DNA of 44,251 nucleotides from contig JAUXUM010000104.1 in assembly GCA_030680995.1 (NCBI GenBank), positions 1 through 44,251 on the forward strand. Direction: 5' to 3'. Each line of letters begins with the position of its first letter. Positions within the stretch are counted from its first letter, which is position 1. The notes under the pieces are model-generated. The model ran no database searches. It was given only the letters and a program-made list of their open reading frames with translations, and was not told the DNA's origin. Of this stretch, positions 8,519 to 17,027 are shown in pieces. The stretch comes from Devosia sp. (GTDB taxonomy: Bacteria > Pseudomonadota > Alphaproteobacteria > Rhizobiales > Devosiaceae). Both the position numbers and the translations under genes were made by a program.

Positions 8519-8753
8519 TCTCCCGCATCAGTTCGGCGGCCTTGGAGCCGATCGCCATGGCCGGGGCATTGGTATTGCCCGAGGGGATGCCGGGGATGAT
8601 CGAGCAATCGATCGTCCGCAGGCGGGTTGACACCTGGTTTCCGAATCGCCAAGACCGCCGGCGGCGCAGCGCCTTGCGATCGGGCAAGGCGACGAATTTG
8701 TAGAACGCCGCGACCTTGCGGGCTTGCGGCGAATGCGGCAGATTAGCGCTCAT
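8382..8753 (-). pseudogene. Deletion scar joining trhO 5' end to a GMC oxidoreductase 3' end
   Basis: An open frame on the minus strand starts at ATG 8753 with MSANLPHSPQARKVAAFYKF then VALPDRKALR, which matches the N-terminus of the tRNA uridine(34) hydroxylase TrhO (rhodanese family). After about 30 residues it changes to RTIDCSIIPGIPSGNTNAPA and MAIGSKAAELM (8633-8517), the C-terminal signature of GMC flavoprotein oxidoreductases. The middle of both genes is missing. The frame then runs on through the 3' end of the plus-strand hydrolase to 8382, which is probably not meaningful. Best explained as one deletion that fused two neighbouring minus-strand genes. Confidence 0.65.
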
Positions 8754-8847
8754 ACTGGCTGGGGCTTGTCCATTTGCGGCGGCTCTATCATCCTCGCCCC
8801 GCGCCTGCCAAGCGCGGCAAACAAGCAAAAAGCTATGGAGGACTGCA

Positions 8848-9867
8848 ATGACCTATCGTGCTGATCCGGCGCGCTACGACACCATGGAGTATCGCTATGC
8901 GGGCCGCTCCGGCCTCAAGCTGCCGGCGATCTCGCTCGGCCTGTGGCAGAACTTCGGCGGCACGCGCGACTATCCGGGCGCCTTCGAGATTCTGTCGTAT
9001 GCCTTCGACCGGGGCGTCACCCATTTCGACCTCGCCAACAATTATGGCCCGCCTCCCGGCGCCGCCGAGGAATTGTTCGGGCAGGTGCTGGCGCGCGATT
9101 TCCGCCCCTATCGCGACGAGCTCATCGTCTCGTCCAAGGCCGGCTGGGGCATGTGGCCCGGCCCCTATGGCGACCTGGGCAGCCGCAAATACCTGATCGC
9201 CAGCTGCGACCAGAGCCTCAAACGCATGGGGCTCGATTATGTCGACATCTTCTATTCCCACCGCTACGACCCCAATACGCCACTGGAAGAGACCATGGGA
9301 GCGCTGGCGCAACTCCACCGCCGGGGTAAGGCGCTCTATGTCGGCATTTCGAGCTACCCCGAGCGGGAAACCCGCGAAGCGCACCGCATCCTCAAGGAGA
9401 TGGGCGTTCCCTGCCTGATCCATCAGCCCAGCTATTCGATCCTCAACCGCTGGATCGAGGACGACGAGACCGTCGAGGCCTGCGGCGAGCTGGGGATCGG
9501 GGTGATCGCCTTTTCGCCGCTGGCGCAGGGCGTGCTGAGCGGCAAATATTCGAGGGGCAAGGACGGCACGCGCGCTGCCGAGAAGAACTCCTCGCTCGGC
9601 GACAATGCGCTCAAGCCGAACGTGCTTGCCGCCGTGGATGCCTTGGGCGAGATTGCGAGCAAGCGCCGTCAGAGCCTGGTGCAGCTTGCCATCTCCTGGG
9701 TGCTGCGCCGGCCGGAGATGACCTCGGCGCTGATCGGCGTGCGCACGCTCGAGCAGCTCAAGGACTGCCTGGGCGCGGTCAACGCGCCCAGGCTCACGGC
9801 GGACGAACTCGCGGCCATCGACGCGGCGGCCAGAGGCGGCATGCTGGACCAGCGGCCGCAGGTGTAG
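8848..9867 (+). CDS. Aldo/keto reductase, L-glyceraldehyde-3-phosphate reductase type
   Basis: The 339-residue TIM-barrel oxidoreductase carries the AKR tetrad regions: FDLANNYG (Asp and Tyr), VSSKAGW (Lys) and FYSHRYDP (His). The NADPH end is in LIGVRTLEQLKDCLGA. The lead EYRYAGRSGLKLPAISLGLW resembles YghZ/GpR, which reduces L-glyceraldehyde 3-phosphate and detoxifies methylglyoxal. The exact substrate here is inferred. ATG 8848 is chosen because it has a purine-rich GGAGG 7 bp upstream and starts MTYRADPARYD, usual for this group. The last 74 bp overlap the convergent ligase-like gene. Confidence 0.9.
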   Translation: MTYRADPARYDTMEYRYAGRSGLKLPAISLGLWQNFGGTRDYPGAFEILSYAFDRGVTHFDLANNYGPPPGAAEELFGQVLARDFRPYRDELIVSSKAGWGMWPGPYGDLGSRKYLIASCDQSLKRMGLDYVDIFYSHRYDPNTPLEETMGALAQLHRRGKALYVGISSYPERETREAHRILKEMGVPCLIHQPSYSILNRWIEDDETVEACGELGIGVIAFSPLAQGVLSGKYSRGKDGTRAAEKNSSLGDNALKPNVLAAVDALGEIASKRRQSLVQLAISWVLRRPEMTSALIGVRTLEQLKDCLGAVNAPRLTADELAAIDAAARGGMLDQRPQV

Positions 9868-11077
9868 GGGCATCGCGGCAGTAGCCGAGCAGGATCGCCG
9901 CGAGGCAGACATAGAGCGTGGTGTGAAACTCGTAGCCGAGCATCAGATAGGTGAGTCCGCAGACGAGATAGCCGACGGCAAGGAGGGCGGTGCCGGCAAG
10001 CCGCGACCGGTACTGGCTGTCGCGCGGCAAAGCCAGCGCGCCGGCGATCGGCGCGGCGATGATCAGCGCATAGGCGAGAAGACCGAGTGCGCCGGCCGAG
10101 ACCCCGAAATCGAGGATATCCGAGTGCAGATGATGGTGTCCCTCGTCCAGCATCGCGCCGCCATCGGCCAGATAGGGCCTGATGGCGGCGACCTTGTTGT
10201 CCCAGCCATAGCCGAAGAGCGGCTTTTCGAGGAAAGCCGAGAAGGCGCTCTGGTAGAAGGCCAGCCGCTGGCCTGACGATACCTCGCTCACCGCCCCACC
10301 AGAAGCCAGTTCGCCGGCGATGGTGGTGAGAGAAGCGAGGCGTGTGAGGCTGCCCGGATAGACCACGCCCACCACCGCGACGGCGGCAAAACCGGTCGCG
10401 ACGATGACCGGCAGCGCCAGCCACCAGCGGCGGACGACGAGGAACATCGCGACCACGAAGAGGACGGGCACCGCCAGTAGCGGCCCGCGCGACCCGGCGA
10501 GCAGCGCTGTCGCCATGCCGAAGACCGGTCCGAGCCAGTAGAGGAGGCGCCAGATCCCGGCAGCCTGCGGAAGCCCGACCAGGGCCAGGAAGCCGAGAAC
10601 CACCGCAGCCTGCGCCGACCAGATCGGGTCGGAATTAAAGCCGGCGGCCCGGCCATGCCGGAGACCGAACACTTCCCAGGCGGCGATGCCGAGCGCCACG
10701 GCCGCACCGAGCAGGGCGAGCCTGGCGACAAGAACCGCACCGCCCGGGCTGGCGTTGCGGGCCAGCGCCGCGGCCAGCGGGACGAAGACGACGAACATGG
10801 CGAAGTTGGTGACCAGCGCGAGACTGCCGGTAGCCAGGAAGGCGATCGCGATCAGGACGAAGGCCCCCAGGAACATCAAGCCGGCCGGTTCCAGCCGGGG
10901 CACGATCCGCGCCGGCAGCAGCCAGAGGCAGAGCAGCAGGCTGACGAGAATGAGGAAATAGGCGAGCGGGTAGCCGCCCGGATAGGGCAGCACCAGCGTG
11001 CCGAGCAGCAGTGCCCACGTCAGTCCCCGGCCGGCGAGGGTGAGCGGGCGGCTCACGCCCGCGACCCGTCGCGGCAA
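9794..11077 (-). CDS. O-antigen ligase-like (Wzy_C) membrane protein, copy B
   Basis: The 427-residue polytopic protein has about ten hydrophobic segments and one large periplasmic loop. The Wzy_C region shows FGYGWDNKVAAI followed by HHHLHSDILDFGVSAGALGL; a His in this loop is usually needed for ligase or polymerase activity. Family members transfer or polymerise lipid-linked glycans at the outer face of the inner membrane. It is a diverged paralogue of the gene directly upstream: both carry the same loop plan and the same AILLGYCRD near the end. Its start overlaps that gene by 25 bp. Its C-terminal tail (about 20 residues) overlaps the aldo/keto reductase gene. Confidence 0.85.
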   Translation of the reverse strand: MPRRVAGVSRPLTLAGRGLTWALLLGTLVLPYPGGYPLAYFLILVSLLLCLWLLPARIVPRLEPAGLMFLGAFVLIAIAFLATGSLALVTNFAMFVVFVPLAAALARNASPGGAVLVARLALLGAAVALGIAAWEVFGLRHGRAAGFNSDPIWSAQAAVVLGFLALVGLPQAAGIWRLLYWLGPVFGMATALLAGSRGPLLAVPVLFVVAMFLVVRRWWLALPVIVATGFAAVAVVGVVYPGSLTRLASLTTIAGELASGGAVSEVSSGQRLAFYQSAFSAFLEKPLFGYGWDNKVAAIRPYLADGGAMLDEGHHHLHSDILDFGVSAGALGLLAYALIIAAPIAGALALPRDSQYRSRLAGTALLAVGYLVCGLTYLMLGYEFHTTLYVCLAAILLGYCRDAPTPAAAGPACRLWPPRRWPRVRPP

Positions 11078-12294
11078 TAGCCGAGCAGGATGGCGGTGAG
11101 GCCGACATAGAGGGCTGTGTGCAGTTCGAAGCTCAGCATGGTGTCGGTAAGCCCCATCACCAGATAGGCGGTCACCAGGATGACGCTGCCAACCAGCCGC
11201 GCCGGGTACTGGCTGTCACGCGGGCTGCGCAGGGCCACCGCCACCGGCAGGACGATGAGGGCGAGATAGACCGCAACTCCGGTGAGGCCTCCGGCCACGG
11301 CGAAGTTGAGCAGCTCATTGTGCAGGTGCGGCAGGCTTGCATGAACCTGGTCCGTCTCCGCGAGGAAAGTTGCGGGCGTGCTCATCAACTGCGCCCAGCC
11401 ATGGCCGATGAGCGGCGACTGCTGGAATGCTGCCCAGCCGGCCTTGTAGAGTTCGAGGCGTATGCGGGTGGCTTCGTCGGCGACGGGGTTGCCCGACAGG
11501 ATGTCGTTGACGACGCTGAGCAGCGAAGCGAGGCGCTCGCCGCCGAACAACCCGGAGAAAGCAGCCAGCAGCAGCAGGCCGACGAACAGCGCCCCGAGCA
11601 GCAGGCCGAGCCACTTGCGGCGCATGAGGAGCAGCATCGCCGCGAGGACCAGCACCGGATAGGCCAGCATGGCGATGCGGGCGCCGGTGAGCGACACGGT
11701 GATCAGGGCCACCGCCGGACCCAGCAGGAAGACCCAGCGGAGCGGGTCCTTCTGCTGGGTCAGGCCCATCAGCGCCAGGAAGCCGAGGATGACTGCGGTG
11801 TCGGCGAGACGGATCGGATCGCTGATCACGACCCCGGCCCGTCCGGTACCCAGCAGGTAGACCTCGACGGCGCTGGCGGTGCAGCCGACCGCTGCGCCGG
11901 CGAGAGCCAGCCAGGCGATACGCCGCGCATTGCCGGGGCCGGCGCCGCGGGCGAAGAGTGTCGCCAGGGGCACGTAGAGCAGGAAGGCGGTGAAGTTAAA
12001 GGCGAGGAGGACGTCGGCAGGCTGCCGCGCCGTCGCCGCAAAGAGCAAAGCGAGGATGACGAATGCGGCAAGGAACACTTTCGAGGGCGCACCGGATGCC
12101 CAAGCGACCTCGCGGCGCCGGTAGAGGAAATTGCCGGCGGCGATCACCGCCAGAACGGCCATGAGATAGGTGGTGGCAAAGCCGAGCAGGCAGGAAAGGA
12201 CTAGGATGACGGTCAGGACAGTCCCAAGCAGCACGCGCTCGAACAGGCTTGCAGACGTGGTGCCGGGGACGGCTATGGCCGGTTCAGAAGGCAT
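11053..12294 (-). CDS. O-antigen ligase-like (Wzy_C) membrane protein, copy A
   Basis: The 413-residue polytopic protein has the Wzy_C signature in its large loop: LIGHGWAQLMSTP, then LPHLHNELLNFAVAGGLTGV with the His-Asn pair typical of O-antigen ligases. It probably joins or polymerises a surface polysaccharide in the periplasmic leaflet. The start overlaps the glycosyltransferase stop by 11 bp and the end overlaps copy B by 25 bp, so the three form a translationally coupled unit. The two copies presumably arose by tandem duplication and have diverged, which suggests different donors or acceptors (inference). Confidence 0.87.
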   Translation of the reverse strand: MPSEPAIAVPGTTSASLFERVLLGTVLTVILVLSCLLGFATTYLMAVLAVIAAGNFLYRRREVAWASGAPSKVFLAAFVILALLFAATARQPADVLLAFNFTAFLLYVPLATLFARGAGPGNARRIAWLALAGAAVGCTASAVEVYLLGTGRAGVVISDPIRLADTAVILGFLALMGLTQQKDPLRWVFLLGPAVALITVSLTGARIAMLAYPVLVLAAMLLLMRRKWLGLLLGALFVGLLLLAAFSGLFGGERLASLLSVVNDILSGNPVADEATRIRLELYKAGWAAFQQSPLIGHGWAQLMSTPATFLAETDQVHASLPHLHNELLNFAVAGGLTGVAVYLALIVLPVAVALRSPRDSQYPARLVGSVILVTAYLVMGLTDTMLSFELHTALYVGLTAILLGYCRDGSRA

Positions 12295-13450
12295 TGCGGG
12301 CGACCAAAGCGCGAAAGTCCGCGTCCTCCATCAGGTCCTCGGCGCGTAGATCGCCGGCCTCGGTCCGGCTGTCCTTCCAATTGGTGTTGATGCCGCGGAA
12401 ATGCCGGTAGTAGATGCCTTCGGGGGTCGATTTGGAGAACCAGGGGCGGCCCTTGATCCAGTGCATATAAGGGTGGACGTCGAGGGAGCCAACCCAGGAA
12501 CGTCGCGGGTCGAGCGCCCATTTCTTCGGCCGCGAAGCGGCCCGCTTCGAGTCGCGGAAGGATCGCAAAAAGTGCCGGTGCGTACGGCCGGCCGCCGGCG
12601 CGTCTGCGTCGGCCACGGGCTCCATGTAGCGACCGCGCATGACGACCAGGCCCTGGCTGGAGGTCTTGGCCAGATCGAAAATCGTGGTTCCGGGCGGCGT
12701 GCTTGCCAACTCGTCGACATCGCAATTAAGGAGTCCGTAGGCCCGCGCGGCGTAGCGGCGGAGCGCCACGCTCATCGAAGAGACCTGGAGGAATAGGATG
12801 TAGAAGGGATCCTTGAACAATGCAGGGTCGGTCATGCCGTAGCGGTACGGCCAGCTCCGCACCACCACCTTCCCGATCCCCTCGACCCCCAGCAGCGTCT
12901 GCTCGATCTCCTCCACGCCATAGCGGGTCGAGCCGTTGTCGAACAGCACGATGGCGTCGGTGCCGTGGAGCGCTGCGTGCCAGCGCGCCCACTCGGCGAT
13001 CCAGCCCAGCTCGTTGTCCTTGCTCATGGTGAAGAGCACGCGGCGGCCGGCCAAATCGGCCGAGTGATTTGGCTGCACCGGCAGCACGAACTCCTCGCCG
13101 GCGAGCGACATGGCAACAGCCGGCGTCCCGGCGGGAGCGCCGGTGAGCTCGGTGATCATCGTCGAGAGCGAGGGGTGATAGGCGGCGCGCAGCGGCGTCC
13201 GCGACGGCAGCGCCACGAAGCGGGCGGCGCGGAACTGAGGCATCAGGTTCATCGGCGGCGGGCCGACCATCAGGATCCGGGCCCCGTCGGCGTGCCGGAA
13301 GCAGTCATAGACCAGCGCCCGGTCCTCGAAGCGCTCGAAGAACCCGGGCGGCCGCGCCTTCCGGGCCGCCCGCGGCAGCCGGCGCGGCGTACCGTGCTCG
13401 GCGAGGAAGGCCGGCGAATGCCCTGACCGGATCAGCCGGGTTTCGCTCAC
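12284..13450 (-). CDS. Glycosyltransferase (GT2/GT92-like)
   Basis: The product is about 388 residues. Its central part, VLFTMSKDNELGWIAEWARW then DAIVLFDNGSTRYG, is the N-terminal pattern of GT-A glycosyltransferases annotated as family 2 or 92. LLNCDVDELA supplies a DxD-like acid motif for metal and nucleotide-sugar binding. The likely start is GTG at 13450, overlapping the pheT stop as GTGA; no ATG is nearby. It adds a sugar in the cytoplasm, and with the two ligase-like proteins downstream it probably makes a surface glycan. Sugar and acceptor are unknown. Location at the end of a phenylalanyl-tRNA synthetase operon is unusual. Confidence 0.8.
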   Translation of the reverse strand: MSETRLIRSGHSPAFLAEHGTPRRLPRAARKARPPGFFERFEDRALVYDCFRHADGARILMVGPPPMNLMPQFRAARFVALPSRTPLRAAYHPSLSTMITELTGAPAGTPAVAMSLAGEEFVLPVQPNHSADLAGRRVLFTMSKDNELGWIAEWARWHAALHGTDAIVLFDNGSTRYGVEEIEQTLLGVEGIGKVVVRSWPYRYGMTDPALFKDPFYILFLQVSSMSVALRRYAARAYGLLNCDVDELASTPPGTTIFDLAKTSSQGLVVMRGRYMEPVADADAPAAGRTHRHFLRSFRDSKRAASRPKKWALDPRRSWVGSLDVHPYMHWIKGRPWFSKSTPEGIYYRHFRGINTNWKDSRTEAGDLRAEDLMEDADFRALVARNAF

Positions 13451-15870
13451 GTGCGCAGCACTCCGCCGGTGGCCTTCTCGACCGCGCCGACGATGCCGGC
13501 CGAGATCCTCTCGATCTCCTCGTCGGTCAGCGTCTTCTCCCGCGGCTGCAGTGTCACGGCGATGGCGACCGACTTCTTGCCCTCGCCCACATGGCTGCCC
13601 TCGAACACGTCGAACAGGTCGACTCCGGTGATCAGCGCCTTCTCCGCGCCGCGCGCCGCCTTGAGGATCGTCGCCGCCGGCACGTCGCGATCGACGACGA
13701 AGGCGAAGTCGCGGCTCAAGGGCATGAGGTCGGAGAGATTGAGCGCCGGCTTGGCCTTGGTCGGCTTGCGGCGCGGCTCGGGCACCGCATCGAGGTCGAC
13801 CTCGAAGGCGGCAATGGGACCATCGAGATCGAATTCGGCGCAAAGGGCCGGGTGCAGCTCCCCGAACCAGCCGATGATGGTCTTGGGCCCCAGCTGGATG
13901 CGCCCGCCGCGGCCGGGATGGCTCCAGCTCGCCGGCTCGGCGATAAGCTGCACCTTGTCGATGTCGAGCCCGACCGCATCGAGCAGCGCGCTCAGATCGG
14001 CCTTGGCATCGAAGACGCCGACCTTCGTCGCCCCGCCCTGCCAGTGGCGCCCGGCCCCATCGAGACTCGCCGTACCGCTGCGGATGCCCGAGGCATGGGT
14101 GCGCTGGCCGTCGGGCTCGGCCGAGAGGAACACCTGACCCACCTCGAACAGCGCGAGATCGGCAAAGCCGCGATTGGCGTTGCGCCGCGCCGCGCCGAGC
14201 AGCCCCGGCAGCAGCGAGGGCCGCATGTCGGTCAGTTCCGCCGCGATGGGATTGGCGAGCTTGAGCTCCGGCTTGCCGCCACCGAAGCGCTTGGCCTCGG
14301 CCTCCGGGATGAACGACCAGGTCACCGCCTCGTCCAGCCCGCGCGCCGCCAGCGTGCGCCGCGCGATGCGGCGGCGATTCTGGATCGGGGTCAGCATGCG
14401 GGGGATGACGCCCGCGAGCCGGGGCAGCGGCTCGACCGGCACCTTGTCGACGCCCACCATGCGCATGACCTCCTCGGTGAGGTCGGCCTTCTGCGTCACG
14501 TCGGTCCGCCAGCTCGGCGCCCTGACCTGCACCACATCGCCTGCGCCCTCGACGGCGAAGCCGAGCCGGGTAAGGGCACCGATCGCCTGGTCGCGCGGCA
14601 CCCGCAGCCCGGTGAGCCGCCTGACCTCGCCGAGCGGGAAATCGATGATTGTGCCGGCGCCTTCGACCTGCCCGGCGATGGCCGGCTCGTACACCGTGCC
14701 GCCGCAGAATTCGGTGACGAGCTTGGCCGCGAGCTCGATGCCGGGGATCACGCTCTCCGGGTCCACCGTCCGCTCGAAGCGGTAGCGCGCGTCCGAGACG
14801 ATACCGAGCTTGCGGCCGGCGGTTGCCACATAATTGGGCTCGAACCAGGCGCATTCGATGAAGACATTGACCGTCTCGCCGGTGCAGCCGGTCTCCTCGC
14901 CGCCGATGATGCCGGCAATGCCGAGCGCGGCGCGGTCGTCGGCGATGACGCAGATCGTCTCGTCTATCGCGTAGGTCTTGCCGTCGAGCGCGAGGAGGCT
15001 TTCCCCCGCGCGGCCCATGCGGGCATGCACCGTGCCTTGCAGCTTGTCGGCGTCGAAGACGTGCAGCGGCCGGGCGCGGTCGAGGGAGACGAAATTGGTG
15101 ATGTCGACCAGCGCATTGATCGGCCGCAGCCCCACCGCCCGCAGCCGCGCCTGCAGCCAATCGGGGGATGGCCCGTTCTTGACGCCCCGGATCAGCCTTC
15201 CGGCGAACATCCGGCAGGCCTGGGGCTCGTCCGGCCCGAAGCGGAGGTCCACCGGGATCGGGCTCGGCCCGCCCGGCGAGGCCACCGGCGCCACCGACGC
15301 GTCCTTCAGCACCCCGGTGCCGAAGGCGGCGAGATCCCGGGCAATGCCGAGCACGCCGGCCGCATCGCCGCGATTGGGGGTGATCGAGACGTCGAACACC
15401 ACCCCGTCGATCCCCGCATAATTGATATAGGGCACCCCGACCGGCGCGTCGCCGGGCAGCTCGATGATGCCGGTGTGGTCGTCGGAAAGCTGCAGCTCCC
15501 GGCCCGAGCAGAGCATGCCGTTCGAGGCTTGCCCACGGATATTTCCCTTGGTGAGGGTGAAGTCCGAGCCGGGGATCCAGGTGCCGGGGAAGGCGAAGAC
15601 GCCCTTCATGCCGCTCCGCGCATTGGGCGCGCCGCACACCACGTCGATCAATTCCCCGGTGCCGGCGTCCACCTTGCAGACCCGCAGCTTGTCGGCGTTA
15701 GGGTGCTTTTCGGCCGAGACCACATGCGCGACGACGAAATCCCTGAGCGCCTTGCCCTGGTCCTCCACGCTTTCGACCTCCAGCCCGATCATGGTCAGCG
15801 CCGTCGAAATTTCGTCGGCCGAGGCCTTGGTCTCGAGATGATCCTTGAGCCAGTCGAGGGTGAATTTCAT
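13447..15870 (-). CDS. pheT: Phenylalanine-tRNA ligase beta subunit
   Basis: The 807-residue product has the bacterial PheT architecture: N-terminal MKFTLDWLKDHLET, an OB-fold tRNA-binding domain (about 40-150), the B3/B4 domain containing the editing site, the B5 domain, the catalytic-like domain, and a C-terminal FDX-ACB anticodon-binding domain (about 710-805). With PheS it forms the alpha2-beta2 enzyme that charges tRNA-Phe. Its ATG overlaps the stop of the exonuclease gene (ATGA at 15867-15870). The usual direct pheS-pheT junction is interrupted here by two genes. Confidence 0.97.
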   Translation of the reverse strand: MKFTLDWLKDHLETKASADEISTALTMIGLEVESVEDQGKALRDFVVAHVVSAEKHPNADKLRVCKVDAGTGELIDVVCGAPNARSGMKGVFAFPGTWIPGSDFTLTKGNIRGQASNGMLCSGRELQLSDDHTGIIELPGDAPVGVPYINYAGIDGVVFDVSITPNRGDAAGVLGIARDLAAFGTGVLKDASVAPVASPGGPSPIPVDLRFGPDEPQACRMFAGRLIRGVKNGPSPDWLQARLRAVGLRPINALVDITNFVSLDRARPLHVFDADKLQGTVHARMGRAGESLLALDGKTYAIDETICVIADDRAALGIAGIIGGEETGCTGETVNVFIECAWFEPNYVATAGRKLGIVSDARYRFERTVDPESVIPGIELAAKLVTEFCGGTVYEPAIAGQVEGAGTIIDFPLGEVRRLTGLRVPRDQAIGALTRLGFAVEGAGDVVQVRAPSWRTDVTQKADLTEEVMRMVGVDKVPVEPLPRLAGVIPRMLTPIQNRRRIARRTLAARGLDEAVTWSFIPEAEAKRFGGGKPELKLANPIAAELTDMRPSLLPGLLGAARRNANRGFADLALFEVGQVFLSAEPDGQRTHASGIRSGTASLDGAGRHWQGGATKVGVFDAKADLSALLDAVGLDIDKVQLIAEPASWSHPGRGGRIQLGPKTIIGWFGELHPALCAEFDLDGPIAAFEVDLDAVPEPRRKPTKAKPALNLSDLMPLSRDFAFVVDRDVPAATILKAARGAEKALITGVDLFDVFEGSHVGEGKKSVAIAVTLQPREKTLTDEEIERISAGIVGAVEKATGGVLRT

Positions 15871-16496
15871 TTGTACATGCTTTCGGTCGCCTCGTGCTTT
15901 TCGAGGTCTTGCGAGATTTCGAAGAGTTTGGCCAGGACATTGGCGAAGCCGCGCGCGTCGTCGATGGCCTTATGGGTATGCTCGATATGCCCGTACCACG
16001 CCGCGGGCACGCGGCTCATGCCCCACTTCAAATATTCGGCGCCGCGAAGCGTCCCGGCCATGGTGTAGAGGCAGACCCCGCCGCCCCTGAAGATCTGGCG
16101 GCTCCTGAACGGGCCGCCCATCACCCGCGTGCCGGCAAAGGTCGAGAGGTAATGGTCCATCCACAACCCGTCGAAGATCATCGGCGCGGCCGCGAAGACG
16201 CGGAAGCCGGGCAGGCTCTCCACCCAGTCGGCGTAGCGCGGCATGACGATCTCGGCCGGCTGCGGGTTTTCGGTCGCATGCGCCCAGGCCTCCGGCTGGG
16301 TGTCCCACCAGGCCATGGTGTCCGGGCTCGGCTTGCGGTCGGAGCGCGGCGTCAGCACCGCCTCGAATTCGTCGAGCACCTTGCCGGTGACGTCGCAGGC
16401 GACCGAGGCGAAGCTCAGCATCGAATTGGCCAGCGGGCTCGGCCCGTCCGCCTCGATGTCGGTGACCACGAAAGTGGTGATGGGGTCGTCGGTCAC
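15867..16496 (-). CDS. 3'-5' exonuclease of the DEDD superfamily
   Basis: The 209-residue protein starts with FVVTDIEADGPSPL, where Asp and Glu form the first exonuclease motif. A later Asp lies around MIFDGLWMDHYL, and HTHKAIDDARGFANVL supplies the final His and Asp. These are the metal-binding residues of DnaQ/RNase T-like nucleases. It probably trims RNA or single-stranded DNA in the cytoplasm; the substrate is unknown. It ends by overlapping the pheT start, so the two are translationally coupled. An exonuclease between pheS and pheT is uncommon in gram-negative operons, though it fits an RNA-related role. Confidence 0.82.
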   Translation of the reverse strand: MTDDPITTFVVTDIEADGPSPLANSMLSFASVACDVTGKVLDEFEAVLTPRSDRKPSPDTMAWWDTQPEAWAHATENPQPAEIVMPRYADWVESLPGFRVFAAAPMIFDGLWMDHYLSTFAGTRVMGGPFRSRQIFRGGGVCLYTMAGTLRGAEYLKWGMSRVPAAWYGHIEHTHKAIDDARGFANVLAKLFEISQDLEKHEATESMYK

Positions 16497-16514
16497 GTCC
16501 GTAACTCGCAGTCG

Positions 16515-16591
16515 GGCCTCCCTCCCCCTTGCGGGGAGGGAAGCGGAGCAGGACTTGGCTTGCCAAGTCCGTAACGACGCAGGGTGGGGGT
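16515..16591. repeat. Dispersed repeat with internal hairpin
   Basis: CCTCCCTCCCCCTTGCGGGG with its inverse and GGGTGGGGGTGG at the far end resemble the CCCTCCCC-type repeats of this group. Inside is a perfect hairpin GGACTTGGC-TT-GCCAAGTCC (16552-16571). It lies between two genes of the phe operon. Confidence 0.6.
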
Positions 16592-16599
16592 GGCTGTCG

Positions 16600-17025
16600 T
16601 CATTCCCGCGAGGCCTTGGTTGGGTTTCTTAAGTCCGGCAGGATGGTTAGGTACTTGAAACCTTCCGAAAGGGGTTCAAGCTTCAGTTCCGATCGAATTC
16701 TGTTCCTCAATGCCACCATGATCTCGGTTGTGTCGGCCTCATTCGTCGACACAAACTGATCGACCATCTTCTTGGTCATCTGGATGAGCGGTTCGTCGCC
16801 GAACACGTAGATCCTATAGATCACGCGTTCGATTCTCTTGAGTTCTGCATCAGGACGATTCGAGTTGGAGCGATCAAGATCGTCCAAAGCCTCAAGAAGA
16901 TTCGAGTGAATTACCTCACGGCGTTTGACGGCTATATCGCGACGAGTGGCGAAGTAGTGAGCTACCGCGCCGCCAACGAGGCCACCGATGATGGCCGTCA
17001 ACAGTGGCAGTAGGAGTGATTCCAT
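16600..17025 (-). CDS. Small single-pass membrane protein of unknown function
   Basis: From ATG 17025 the product is 141 residues: one N-terminal membrane helix (LLLPLLTAIIGGLVGGAVAH) followed by a charged, probably helical cytoplasmic domain (DDLDRSNSNRPDAELKRIER, then MTKKMVDQFVSTNEADTTEI). The frame is open further upstream inside pheS, but the segment before this Met is the out-of-frame image of pheS. The gene starts 2 bp after the pheS stop. Its GC and codon use are lower than pheS, which suggests later insertion into the operon. No family is recognised. Confidence 0.65.
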   Translation of the reverse strand: MESLLLPLLTAIIGGLVGGAVAHYFATRRDIAVKRREVIHSNLLEALDDLDRSNSNRPDAELKRIERVIYRIYVFGDEPLIQMTKKMVDQFVSTNEADTTEIMVALRNRIRSELKLEPLSEGFKYLTILPDLRNPTKASRE

Positions 17026-17027
17026 CT

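Noticed and set aside
12284-15637. A 1117-codon open frame spanning the glycosyltransferase and most of pheT
   Set aside because: Its first two thirds are the out-of-frame image of pheT (Arg/Ala/Gly-rich, no motifs). Only the part from 13450 down codes for the glycosyltransferase.
13591-16068. An 825-codon plus-strand frame opposite pheT
   Set aside because: Low-complexity shadow of pheT (Arg, Gly, Asp, His-rich) with no recognisable motif.
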